Assembly (NCBI GenBank): GCA_963924555.1
Contig: OZ004586.1
Coordinates: 8,700,501 to 8,764,500, forward strand
DNA from: Crambe crambe
Taxonomy: Eukaryota; Porifera; Demospongiae; Poecilosclerida; Crambeidae
DNA length: 64,000 nt
Direction of reading: 5' to 3'
Shown: one piece after another, positions 20,308 to 31,162 of the stretch
Layout of the letters: every line of letters begins with the position of its first letter
Numbering within the stretch: position 1 is the first letter of the stretch
Translations under genes and position numbers: made by a program
The notes under the pieces: model-generated
Told to the model about the DNA's origin: nothing
Seen by the model: only the letters and a program-made list of their open reading frames with translations
The model's database searches: none

Positions 20308-23300
20308 ATGTCTACAAGGAGCAAGAGATTAGCTGCTGCAAGTGGAGCAGAGACTCCTGCCAAAGTTGCCAAGCTTGCCAACACTACTAGCAATCACGTC
20401 AGCAATGGAACATCCGTACTGCAAACCAAGAAGGGAAAATGTGAGATCACATGTAAGTTGGTGTGGATATTTATGTATTATTGAGTTGTAGTGGAGAGTG
20501 GGAAACCTTCTGTCAGAGAACTACTCAAGACCTTGGATTATGGCCCCGCCCCAGAGGCACCAGCTGTAGCAGAGGCGTGGCTGGAGGATCATGGGCAGAG
20601 TTTTGGACACTTCATTGGGAACAAATGGGTGAAACCTGAAGGGAGGAAGAACTATGATACATTCAACCCAGCTACAGGCCAACGCTTGGCATCCACAATT
20701 CAAGGTTGTTTCAACACTCAGGGGGATGGGGCTAATTATTCTCCTATATCATACTGGTAGGAACACAAGAAGATGTTGATATGGCAGTGGGTGTGGCCAA
20801 TACAGCCTATGAGAGCTGGAGTAAGTTGCCTGGGCATGTACGGGCACGTCACATGTACTCCATTGCAAGACATGTACAGAAACATGCCAGGTGCGTGAGG
20901 ACAAGGCATGTAGGTGGTGGGGCACAATAATATTATAGTGATCCTTCCATAACCTTATCCTGGTTACGTGGCGTAACCTTATCCTGGCATAGCCTTACAT
21001 GGTTTAATATTCTGGTATAACCTTATCCACATGGTTGGTATAACTACAGTTCCTCCTGTCCATGTGGCTGCCCCTCCCCTTTCCATGTGATTATCTATCT
21101 CGTCTCCCCTCCCCTGTTTAAGTGCAGGTTGATTTCAGTGCTTGAGAGTATGGATAATGGCAAGTCAATACGCGAGTCCAGAGATTGTGACATTCCAATA
21201 GTAGCCCGCCATTTCTATCACCATTCAGGTGAGGTATTTAACAGTGTAGTGTTAGCAGCTTGTAGTGATGGAGTTTCTATGCTCAGGATGGGCGCAGTTG
21301 ATGGATGAAGAGATGAAGGAGTGGGCTCCGATTGGTGTAGTGGCAGCCATTGTCCCTTGGAACTTTCCGCTCATGTTATTGTCTTGGAAGGTGAGAAATC
21401 TCCACACTAATTATTATGTATTTGATAGTCTGGCAAACTGAAAACGTGTAATCTTAATGACGACCACACTTGAGCTTGGACATTTTCCAAACACACACCT
21501 TGATTCATCCTGAGCCTGCTCTATCTGCTGTAGGTGTGCCCAGCACTGGCTATGGGGAACACCGTGGTCTTGAAACCAGCCTCCTACACACGACTGACTG
21601 CCTTGCTCTTTGCTGAGATCTGCGCTGAAGCAGGCCTCCCTCCAGGCGTTTTCAATGTTGTCACGGGTAACGGTGCCTTTGGGCAGGCATTGGCCACTCA
21701 CCCTAAAGTGGATAAAGTTGGATTCACAGGTAAAACTCTTATGGTTAACCTTCATTCCGTGTCCCTGTTCCATTTTTGTTGTACCTAATCAGAATCCAAG
21801 TGAATTTTACTATTGTCCAGGGTCAACTGAGGTCGGGCAGATTCTTCGCAAGGCAACAGCTGGTTCTGGCAAGAAGCTATCGTTGGAGTTAGGAGGGAAA
21901 TCCCCTTTTGTAGTGTTTGATTCAGCTGACTTGGATGGGACTGTGGAGGGTGTGGTTAATGCCATATACTTCAACCAGGGACAGGTAAAGCATTCTGAGC
22001 GTACATTGCAGCATGTTATGTTGACCATGGATTTAGGTATGTAGTGCTGGTAGTCGTTTGATAGTGCAGGAGAGTATTGCTGAACGTTTGGTGGGGAAAA
22101 TCAAAGAACGTCTCACTCATTTCAGACTGGGGGACTCCTTGGACAAGGTGAACACTATTTAGAAACTAAAATGTATGCATGTGTGTTTAGAGTTGGGATT
22201 GTTTGTTTAGTGTGTGGACATGGGGGCAATAGTGGACCACTCCCAACGCACTGCCATAGACAAGTATGTTCAGCAGGCCAAGGAGGAAGGGGCAGAGGTG
22301 TATCAAGCATGTGCCAGTATGCCTACTGGTGGCAAGGGTTGTTTCTATCCTCCTACACTTATCACCAAAGTCCAGCCCGTCTCCATATGTGTCCAAGAGG
22401 AGGTTAGTGAATATTGAATGATGGCTGAAAGTATTGTCTATTCTCTGTTATCTTTTATATCAAGAGAGCTATAGCCTCATACCCAGGCCACGCTTTTTTC
22501 ATGGGGTGGTGGAAAAGTGAAAAAAGCAGCTGGTGCCTGGGTACGAGGCTATAAGAGACCTATAGCTTTCATGAAATGATAATCTTCTATCTTTTCCTAT
22601 TTGACGCAGATCTTTGGTCCTGTTTTGACAGTCCTGACTTTCAGGACTCCCAAGGAAGCCATAGCACTAGCCAATAACACCAAGTTTGGACTTGCTGCTA
22701 GTGTGTGGACTGAGCATTCTGCTCTGGGACTTGAGGTGGCTCTGAGCATAAAGGCTGGAGCTGTCTGGATCAATGCTCACAACTTATTTGATGCAGCTGC
22801 AGGCTTTGGTGGTTACAGGGAGAGTGGCTATGGCAGAGATGGTGGAAAGGAGGTATATGGGTGTGGCTTTGTTGGGGGAAGCATGGGTGGGTGTGGCTTT
22901 GGGAGGGATCAGCCAGTGTGTTGTATATAGGGTCTGTTTGAGTATGTGAAGCCAGCCTGGCAACAGAGACAACGCCCTAAAGTAGATGATGCAAAGGTCG
23001 AGAGTTTTGGACAGAATATAGCTCCTCGACCTTTGAACCCTTCAGAGTCTCAACTACAGCTCTATCCAGCCACGTCTGAAATTAGTGGCACTAAAGCCCC
23101 AAGGTATGTAGTCATAGTGTTCTGGGAAATCTCTTTGTAATAAACACTTATAGTTCTGCACAATTGCAATGGACATTGTTTATTTGTGAGCACAAGTCTT
23201 TCTAGCCTCGTTCCCAGACTCTCAGTGAAGCGGGAATTTCCTGCTTCACTGAAAGCCTGGGAACGAGGCTAAAGTCTTTCATATTGAGGTATTTAGGGTG

Positions 23301-24714
23301 TGGTTGATGTGATTAGTGTGTATTCAGTATTGATAGAACTCTAAAGATGTACATTGGAGGTGCTCAGAAGAGACCTGATGCCCCTTATGCTAGACCTATT
23401 TCAGCCCCCTCTGGAAAGGTCATAGGTCAAGTCTCTGAAGGCAACAGAAAGGACATACGGGAAGCTGTAGAGGCAGCACATAAAGCAGCTCCTGGGTAAG
23501 CCTTCCCATTGTTCACTGGGGTCACATGACTTCCCATACCCTCACTCTGCAGTTGGGGCAAGCGTGCAGCTCACAATAGAGCACAGATAGTGTACTACAT
23601 TGCAGAAAACCTGGAACTACGCAGGTCAGAAGTTGCTGCCAGGATTGAGGCCATGACTGGACGTGAAGAACAGGACACTTTGAAAGAAGTGGACTTGGCA
23701 ATACAGCGACTGTTTTACTGGGGGGCTTATGCTGATAAGTACGGGGGGACTGTTCAGGTGGGTATGCATGTCTAGTGAGTCCGACTCTGGTCCAACTGAC
23801 TCCAATAAATATGGAAGGAAGAATAATATGGTGTGATTGAGTATTATTACAGGAAACTACCCTTTATGGCTGCACTGTTAGAGTCAATGAGCCTGTTGGT
23901 GTGGTGGGCGTGGCATGTCCTGATGAGTACCCGCTACTTGCCTTTGTGTCTCTGTTTGCTCCGGCAGTGATCCGAGGGAACACCATCATCATTGTGCCAA
24001 GTGAAAAGTGGCCCCTCTCTGCCACTGACCTCTATCAGGTGTCATGCACTCGTGCACAAATGAAAGTATCCACTTCAATTATGTACTGCTATTCTCTATA
24101 GGTATTTGATACATCTGATCTTCCTGGGGGTGTGGTCAACATAGTGACTGGGTCTCGTGATCATTTATCCAAGTATCTGACAGAACATCAAGATGTGGAG
24201 GCCATGTGGTGAGTACTCGAGTCAAGCTTGGACAAAAAAATCAACTGTGGGGTGGCATATACAGTGGAACCTCTGAGTAAAGGACACTTTGGGATCAGCC
24301 ACTTATCCTTTATGGAGAGGTTGTCCTTTTCTCGGAGGTTAAAAATGTACTAATATGCTATATGGGAAAGGGGCCCAAAAGAGCGTCCTCTGTGGAGAAT
24401 GTCCTCTTCTTGGAGGATCCTTTATTGGAGGTTGACAGTTGGACTTGTATGCATAATTATACATAGGTACTTTGGTTCTGCTGAAGGGAGCAAGTTTGTG
24501 GAAGAAGCGTCAGTGAACAATGTCAAGAGGACCTGGGTCAACTATGGCTCTCCCAGGGATTGGACCGACCCCAAACAAGGACAGGTCAGCTCCCACCTAC
24601 CCCCTCTTAATCAATAACAATGTCATAACATAACAATAGGGGGAGGAGTTTCTATATCATTCCACCGAGGTGAAAAACATTTGGATTCCAATGGGAGAGA
24701 TTTTTGCAAATTGA
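20308..24714 (+). CDS. ALDH16A1: Aldehyde dehydrogenase 16 family member (tandem ALDH domains)
   Basis: Seventeen exons join to 872 residues: 20308-20440, 20492-20704, 20761-20890, 21128-21228, 21287-21390, 21534-21729, 21821-21984, 22037-22147, 22211-22402, 22610-22852, 22931-23103, 23328-23495, 23553-23757, 23853-24038, 24102-24208, 24467-24584, 24640-24714. The first ALDH unit has [18 protein letters not shown], the GFTGSTEVG cofactor loop, [16 protein letters not shown] and the catalytic-site segment FNQGQVCSAGSR. The second, shorter unit (from [13 protein letters not shown] to [17 protein letters not shown]) lacks a catalytic cysteine region, as usual for ALDH16. The start gives an Ala/Lys-rich leader of about 45 residues. 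Mammalian ALDH16A1 has lost the catalytic Cys; here the Cys and the Glu of LELGG are kept, so activity is likely. Confidence 0.94.
22471..22552. mobile_element. Foldback MITE in ALDH16A1 intron 9, with 9-bp target duplication
   Basis: The ends atagcctcatacccagg and cctgggtacgaggctat are inverted repeats. The flanks aagagagct (22462-22470) and aagagacct (22553-22561) match at 8 of 9 bases, consistent with a target-site duplication. Confidence 0.8.
23203..23271. mobile_element. 69-bp foldback MITE in ALDH16A1 intron 11, with perfect 9-bp target duplication
   Basis: The arms tagcctcgttcccag (23203-23217) and ctgggaacgaggcta (23257-23271) are perfect inverted repeats and the interior is also largely palindromic. 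Flanks aagtctttc at 23194-23202 and 23272-23280 are identical. Ends and duplication length match the element at 22471-22552, so they form one family. Confidence 0.9.
24230..24450. repeat. Degenerate dispersed element in ALDH16A1 intron 15
   Basis: Internally repetitive sequence (acagtggaacctctgagtaa, then ggacactttggg, ttgtccttttctcggagg, tcctttattggagg) resembles a short interspersed or terminal-inverted-repeat element and may be related to the array in SRRM1 intron 5. Classification is not possible by eye. Confidence 0.45.
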
Positions 24715-24960
24715 CTGTCATCTTGTACCCTTTTCTATTTTCATATAATATATCTATGAATGCGCATACTTTGTTTGGATGATCAGTTGTGTGTGTGCAG
24801 GTGCTAACTATATAGGACTGTGGACATTGCAGGATTACGTGTTGTTTTATGGAGTAATTAAAGCTAGTGTGAAAGACGACACAAAATACAAATTATAAAA
24901 AAAAAAGGGAAAGAAAGAGCAGCTGGAAAAGAGAGAGAGAGAGAAAGGGGGAATGAGGAA
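24715..24960. other. Convergent 3' gap ALDH16A1 / CDS
   Basis: This 246 bp has an A-rich stretch (about 24895-24905) and a purine-rich gagaga run. I see no gene in it. Confidence 0.5.
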
Positions 24961-25631
24961 TTATGACTCCAATTGTTTCTTGAGAACTGAAAATATCAAT
25001 TTCTTCTTATCTAGAGGTAGAGCTAGCACCATGGCCAGTAATTTATCAGGGTTGGCAATCCTGCATACAAAAAGTTATTTTTATAGCCTGCTTACTGCAT
25101 GTACATATTCAGTACATATACATGTGTAGCCTGCTTACTGCATGTACATATTCAGTACATATACATGTGTAGCCTGCTTACTGCATGTACATATTCAGTA
25201 CATATACATGTGTACCTGCAGAAAGTAAAGTAGTAGACATTGGCAAAAGTGGCCATGAGAATTTGACAGTCAAAGCGATCCATTATGCCTCCATGTCCAG
25301 GAATTAAGTCATCAAAGTCCTGGAGGTAAGTTACATGTACACTGCATGGTCTGTCTCACTGGAAGTGTCTGTTACCTTGATTTGGAATGCTCTCTTGAAG
25401 CCTGAAGCAAAGAAGCCACCAAAAGGAGCAATGAGGGAGGCAAAAATGGAGAGAGGCAGGGAGTGGAACATGGCCGGATAAGCTGAAAAACTCACACCCA
25501 GCACCTGTAGACATAATTATGTAATAAGGAAGGACCAATGCAGTGATAAATATAAACTACGCTTGCTTACATACGTACATTATATTCAGTCTTCATGAAG
25601 AGAATATTTCTGACACAAGTCTCCCCATACT

Positions 25632-25730
<99 letters not shown>

Positions 25731-27192
25731 GTTCATGGAGCAATCATGCACACAGTAACATCACATCACTTACACAAATGAAGAAATTGAAACTGGCCAG
25801 GATGTGGGAAAACTAGAAGGCAAAAGTAAATCATTGAAGGGGCACAGGGGGAGAACAAGAATGCTCACAATGAAGCCAAAGAAGACAGTTGATATGAAGG
25901 CTCCCAGGAACCCTTCCCAAGTCTTGTTAGGAGAGAGTTTAATAAGTCGAGTTCGCCCGAAGAAAAATCCTAAGGAGAAGGGGAATAAGGAGAGGTCAAG
26001 TGGCAAGGAGAAGCTGTTCATCTACTACTACTCACCAAAGAGGTATGCCATGATATCATTACATATCACCATAGAAACAGGGAGGAGGAACCAGAAAGGG
26101 GCCTCAAAGATGTTCTGCATGATGAGGTACGCTTGGGAACCCAACATGAACATGGTAAGGTGTGTCCATGCAAACTGCAGAATGGGTTCAATTTGAATCA
26201 CTGCAAGTGCTAAAGATTCTAGAACTCACCATGCCAAACTGGATCTGGTAAAAATCTTTTTTGAGAGTCAGCACAAAAAGAACAAATCCTGCACATGGAA
26301 ATAAGACATACTTGGTAAGGAGTAATATCATAAGTGAAGGGTGTGGTCAGGAGGTAGGGAAGACGTAAAATAATAGTGACCTGCCACGTAGAGGCAAAAG
26401 CAGCTGATGCGATGATAACGAGCCAAGACGGAGAGTATGCCCTGCACCAGGAAGGAAGGGTCAGAACCACTGTCATGTGACAGTCACATGATTTTATAAT
26501 TATGGACTGACCATGGCAGAAGAGTGGTATTCAGGAAAGTAGAAAAAGAAGTTGTCACCATACAAGAAATAGGTGGCCACTAACAGGAAGTACCTTTGAG
26601 GGGAAAGGGAAGGAAAATAAGACGTCACATTCCTCCCAACATTCTTGTAGGTATGTACATACCAGTTGAGGACACGGTAAAGGGGTAAGTTGTACTCTTT
26701 GTATTTCTTGTAGCCAATGGAGATGATTTCTTGGAAGCACTTGATAAGTATTGCTAGGACCAAGATGGAGAGAGCTATCGGCCCCAAGTAAATTATGAAG
26801 GAGAATGCCCCTATCATTAGAAAGGAGAAGATGCCTCTGATCCACCATTTCTTCCATCGACTGTCCATCCTCTGTAAAACTGCACCCAGTGGGCCCCTGG
26901 GCCCTGTGTCCTCCTGAATAAAAAGAAGTATTTAAATAGAAGTCTCGTGGGCCTGGCATGTTTGAATCTTTAGCCATGCAAAAAGCCTTTTCCTGGTACT
27001 GAGAATGATAGGTCGGAATTGCATCATGATGGGCAGAGCTGTGGTGAGCACATCCACCACTTCGAAGCTTAACATAACGTAATTAGGAAGCTAAGCTTAT
27101 TAAAGGTGGTTAATTAGTCAGCTACGCACCTTTTTTAGATCTCCATGATCAGCCATTGTCCTTCTCTTGACTCCTTCACCCTCTGCAGACAT
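24961..27192 (-). CDS. CDS2: Phosphatidate cytidylyltransferase (CDP-diacylglycerol synthase, CDS1/2)
   Basis: Twelve exons (27130-27192, 26663-26913, 26512-26593, 26381-26441, 26230-26288, 26036-26174, 25869-25969, 25774-25812, 25579-25629, 25376-25504, 25216-25319, 24961-25060) give 392 residues. The enzyme makes CDP-diacylglycerol from phosphatidate and CTP in the ER, feeding phosphatidylinositol synthesis. Diagnostic blocks are [80 protein letters not shown] and the signature [13 protein letters not shown]. About eight membrane segments are evident. Two tiny exons (39 and 51 bp) are placed by phase and by similarity to the YRCFVCPVEYN region; they are the least certain. The gene is slightly shorter than vertebrate CDS2 (445 residues), mainly at the N-terminus. 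Confidence 0.92.
25076..25213. repeat. Three-copy tandem repeat in the last CDS-gene intron
   Basis: Copies of a unit containing tagcctgcttactgcatg and tacatattcagtacatat, about 47 bp long, fill the intron. Confidence 0.85.
25635..25729. repeat. (GA)n microsatellite
   Basis: About 47 uninterrupted GA dinucleotides lie in a CDS-gene intron, next to a 51-bp exon (CT-rich on the transcribed strand, so it may serve as an extended polypyrimidine tract before that exon). Confidence 0.95.
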
Positions 27193-27588
27193 GATACACT
27201 CCCCTGAGCTGCCTCTCGCACAAACACGTTATTATTAATGCCCACTTTAGGGGGCGTGTCTTGTGAACTGAACTCGGTTTCTAAGAACTGCCTGCTCGAT
27301 AGTGGCCATCTGGGTATTTAGCTGTAAAGAGAACAAGTGAGTGAAGCATAGCTGTAGCTCTCATTAGCTAGAGGTATTCATGTTGTTTACCTATGAGATA
27401 GCGTAAATAGTTGTAACTTGTTTAACATCTTCATTAGTCCAGCTACATGCATGACAAGACAGTTAAAGACTGGATCAGGTCTAGGCCAACAACTAGAATA
27501 ATCTTTACAAAAGAGATAAAGACTGATATGCAATGGGTACGTGTTCTCAATAATGTAGGTGCTACTGGTGGTGGTGGTATTGGTAGCT
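27193..27588. promoter_or_regulatory. Divergent promoter region, CDS gene / SNX17-like
   Basis: A 396-bp gap between two start codons of opposite strands. I see no repeat, conserved box or extra frame worth reporting. Confidence 0.45.
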
Positions 27589-30381
27589 ATGTTGGGTCTG
27601 GTGCACATCCCTAGCACCAGTGAAGCCACTGATGGCAAAGGAATCTACACTGTCTTCAATATACACATCAATGGCTCCTACCATGGCTCTGTCCGCTACA
27701 GTCAACTCCTAACCTTCCACCAAGAGGTATAATATTATATTCATATACATGTTGCTTACAGAGTCATCTGATACATGCAGTTAAAAGCCAAGTATAACAC
27801 TGGTTCCCTGGATGAATTTCCTGGCAAGTTCTGGTTCAGTTCTCTGAGTGCCCAGCAGCTGTATGAGCGTCGTGTTGGGTTGGAGCATTACCTCCACTCC
27901 GTCTGTCAGGACAAGGTCATCGGCACTTCAGACACACTCAAGGAGTTCCTCATTGCCATACAGAAAGTATGTCTATTAATTGCCTCACTATTAATTGATA
28001 GGGTTATCCTCACTATTAATTGCTAGGGTTATCCTCACTATTAATTGCTAGGGTTATCCTCACTATTAATTGCTAGGGTTATCCTCACTATTAATTGATA
28101 GGGTTATCCTCACTATTAATTGCTAGGGTTATCCTCACTATTAATTGCTAGGGTTATCCTCACTATTAATTGCTAGGGTTATCCTCACTATTAATTGATA
28201 GGGTTATCCTCACTATTAATTGCTAGGGTTATCCTCACTATTAATTGCTAGGGTTATCCTCACTATTAATTGCTAGGGTTATCCTCACTATTAATTGCTA
28301 GGGTTATCCTCACTATTAATTGATAAGGTTATCCTCACTATTAATTGATAGGGTTATCCTCACTATTAATTGATAGGGTTATCCTCACTGTGTAAGGTAT
28401 AAGGTAGAAGTATGCACGAAAGAGGCTATTATCAATCCATTCAAGTAGTCATCTTGCAAGTGATACGAGCTTCATAATCTGAGGAGGCAACTGGCTGCAT
28501 TAACCTCCTACGTAGAAGCTTTTATTGTGTGACTATCTCTGTTAATTTGTGTACATGTGATCATTATAGGCATCAAGTGACATTGGGGAACCATGGGGAA
28601 CATTGGAGGTCTACTTGGTCAATGGGAAAAGTGTGAGTGTGAAGATTGGGACGTACGACAGAAGTGATCAGGTCCTGGAAAAGGTGTGCAAGGAGATTCA
28701 GCTGGCCACACCCCTCACTTACTACTTTGGTCTCTTCTTGGAGAAGGAAGAGAAACAAGGGGAGGAGGAGGAGGAGGAGCAGACATGGACAGGTTAGCTG
28801 AACACTCAGCAGTCAATGTGTAGTCTGGTGTAGCCAACCCTTTACCATAATGGTAAAGGGTCAATTATGGTAAAGGGTGACTACACCAGGCTAGTACATA
28901 CGTACGTACGTATATGTATATACATATACATATGACATATGCAGTGATACGACCCCTTACCGACTATGAGTGTCCCATCCCATCATTACAAGCCATCAAT
29001 AAAACCTCCCCTCATCGAGTCACCATCAGAAAAAGGTAAACATCTAGCCCAATAATTGTACCTGCAGACCTGCTGCTGTTAGTACAGTATTCCCTCATCT
29101 TGATGTAGTTTCTGGGACCCAGTGTTGCTGCCTGAGCTGTTGGAGGATCGTGTGGCAAAGAATATGATGTATATTGAGGCTCTGTCCTCTGTCACTAATG
29201 GATATTGGGAAATGATCCCTGAAGTCAAGAAACAACTCTCATCACTTCAGAAAAAGACACAGAAGAAGGAGGTCAGTACGTCGTAGCTTTGTCGGCATGT
29301 GTGCATGTGTAGATTGCTCAATACTTGGTTGATTTCCCATGTCCATATGCCACCAACATGTTATCTGTGTGTCTGCATGTGAATCAGCATAGTATGTAGT
29401 GTATAACACATGGATGGATGGTATGTAGTGTATAACACATGGATGGATGGTATGTAGTGTATAACACATGGATGGATGGTATGTAGTGTATAACATGGAT
29501 GGATGGTATGTAGTGTATAACACATGGATGGATGGTATGTAGTGTATAACACATGGATGGATGGTATGTAGTGTATAACACATGGATGGATGGTATGTAG
29601 TGTATAACACATGGATGGATGGTATGTAGTGTATAACACATGGATGGATGGTATGTAGTGTATAACACATGGATGGATGGTATGTAGTGTATAACACATG
29701 GATGGATGGTATGTAGTGTATAACACATGGATGGATGGTATGTAGTGTATAACACATGGATGGATGGTATGTAGTGTATAACATGGATGGATGGATGCTA
29801 GCATCAAGTTATCATGTGACTCTATTGCGTGCACTACATACATACAGTACTTGGAGAAAGTGGGCACTCTATTGCAGTTTGGTTTTATCCAACTGGAAGG
29901 TCTGGTCTTGGACCATCCCACTGAAAACACCACAGGTACAGTGATTTGGTGACCCAAAGTTTAGCATTGACTGCGTGTACATGTGCCTGTAGGTTTTGTA
30001 CGTGTTGGTAAGATGGAGATAGCCAGCTATATCACCAATCGTGATGGACACACCTCAAAAATATTCACTTATTCTCTCCCTAAAATTAGAAGTTGGAAAG
30101 TCGGAGCTAAGGTAGCATCTCAACTTTCTGGATGTAGTTTCACAAGTGAGTTTAACTTACCTCTTTCTTGAAGGCAAGTGGAGAGTCGTGGATGAAGTTT
30201 TTCTACCAGATGGGGCCTGGTGATTTTATACCGGTGACTGTGACCGGTCCCTATGCTGCTTTCCTTTCAAACTGTCTTCATTCCATCGTGGATGAGTTCA
30301 TTCGTATACGCAACAAACAAGAAATCAAAAAACCTAGTGAAGAGGTATATAATTATTATATCCAGAGTTCCTTAACAATTT

Positions 30382-30412
<31 letters not shown>

Positions 30413-30939
30413 TTCGTCTGGTGCAGGGAATAAGTCGTGTGTTGCAGGAACTACCGACAGTGGTTTTTTACCAATCTCCAGAACCAGCTGTCTCAGAGGG
30501 TCAGGGAGATCACACTTCCTCCTCCTCTTTAGACGGAGGTTCAGACACTCCCACTAGTACCATCACCACCACTACCACCACGTCTCCCTCTGATTCTACT
30601 CCTGTGAAGAGTAAACCACATCCACAGGAAAGCGGAGCACGACCATCTTCTAGCAAAGAAAGGTATTCACAGCACTAAATAGTACACACTTGGAGAAGGT
30701 TGTACACAATTATTGTAGAGTGACTTCAACCAGTAGCATTGGAGAACGACCAACAAATACCAGCAAGACCAAATCTGAGAGCAAGGCTAAGCCAGTCAAG
30801 GTTAGGCAGCTTGTTTTGTGGAGTGCATGACTACATCATCAGTTGTTTGTTGCAGACATCAAAGAAGAAAGGCATCAGCATATGCATGTCAGATATTGAA
30901 AACCCAACCTTTCAGTTTGGTACAGATGATGACCTCTAG
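27589..30939 (+). CDS. SNX17: SNX17/SNX31-like sorting nexin (PX + FERM)
   Basis: Eleven exons (27589-27726, 27781-27966, 28570-28792, 28945-29035, 29109-29271, 29848-29935, 29993-30111, 30174-30344, 30427-30662, 30719-30800, 30856-30939) give 526 residues. An N-terminal PX domain (FNIHINGSYHGSVRYSQL, then LKEFLIAIQK) is followed by an atypical FERM module: the F1 ubiquitin-like lobe starts at WGTLEVYLVNGKSV and the F3-like lobe ends near LSNCLHSIVDEFIRI. A Ser/Thr-rich linker leads to the family's acidic C-terminus, ending FQFGTDDDL, which in SNX17 binds retriever. SNX17 binds PI3P on early endosomes and NPxY/NPxF cargo tails and recycles them to the cell surface. Introns 2 and 5 hold large minisatellites and intron 8 a C tract. 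The start is chosen because MLGLVHIPSTSE parallels the family's N-terminus. Confidence 0.9.
27967..28400. repeat. 30-bp minisatellite in SNX17 intron 2
   Basis: About fourteen copies of a unit like attaattgctagggttatcc plus tcact lie in tandem, with two main variants (gctaggg and gataggg). Confidence 0.95.
28821..28893. mobile_element. Small foldback element in SNX17 intron 3
   Basis: Ends tagtctggtgtag and ctacaccaggcta are inverted repeats, extended inward by ccctttaccataa and its complement. No target duplication is obvious. Confidence 0.75.
29391..29795. repeat. 29-bp minisatellite in SNX17 intron 5
   Basis: About fourteen copies of a unit containing ggatggatggtatgtagtgt and ataacacat are almost identical; two copies lack the ca of acac. 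Homogeneity suggests recent expansion. Confidence 0.95.
30380..30412. repeat. Poly-C tract in SNX17 intron 8
   Basis: About 32 uninterrupted C residues stand just before the exon beginning at 30427, replacing the usual polypyrimidine tract. Confidence 0.95.
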
Positions 30940-31162
30940 CTAGCTAGTCACAGCAATACTTAAAACTAAGCATCATTTTTAGACAGTATAGTATGATGAT
31001 TTTAATTTATTTTTTTTTATTCCACCATATTATTTGTTTTGTGTAATTAATATTATTATAATGGCTGAAAGCATATCCACATCAGCTGTATATTTTATAA
31101 TTTTGGCTGCAGTTTGCTCTGAACCATAACCCTATATATTTGTAAATGTGTATTGCAAGGAG
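30940..31162. other. Convergent 3' gap SNX17 / SF3A3
   Basis: This AT-rich 223 bp holds both 3' UTRs. Nothing else is seen. Confidence 0.5.

Noticed and set aside
25543..25816. Frames reading RERERER across the GA tract
   Set aside because: They are products of the (GA)n microsatellite in an intron of the CDS gene.
26918..27060. Open frame upstream of the second CDS-gene exon (to [20 protein letters not shown])
   Set aside because: It has no usable donor before the acceptor at 26914, and direct joining of 27130-27192 to 26663-26913 is in phase and matches the family.
27573..27588. Extended SNX17 N-terminus from an ATG at about 27516 through a 26-bp intron
   Set aside because: A 26-bp intron is implausibly short, and the added VLLVVVVLVA leader is not found in the family.
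27967..28400. Regular 30-bp repeats resembling a CRISPR array
   Set aside because: Repeats are contiguous with no unique spacers, and the DNA is eukaryotic intron.
29242..29957. Minus-strand open frames of up to 198 codons with repeated IHPCVIHYIPS
   Set aside because: They are translations of the 29-bp minisatellite in SNX17 intron 5; all three frames are open because of the repeat.
30112..30147. Extension of SNX17 exon 7 to a gtgagt donor at about 30147
   Set aside because: It would put the next exon out of phase; the donor at 30112 keeps the frame.
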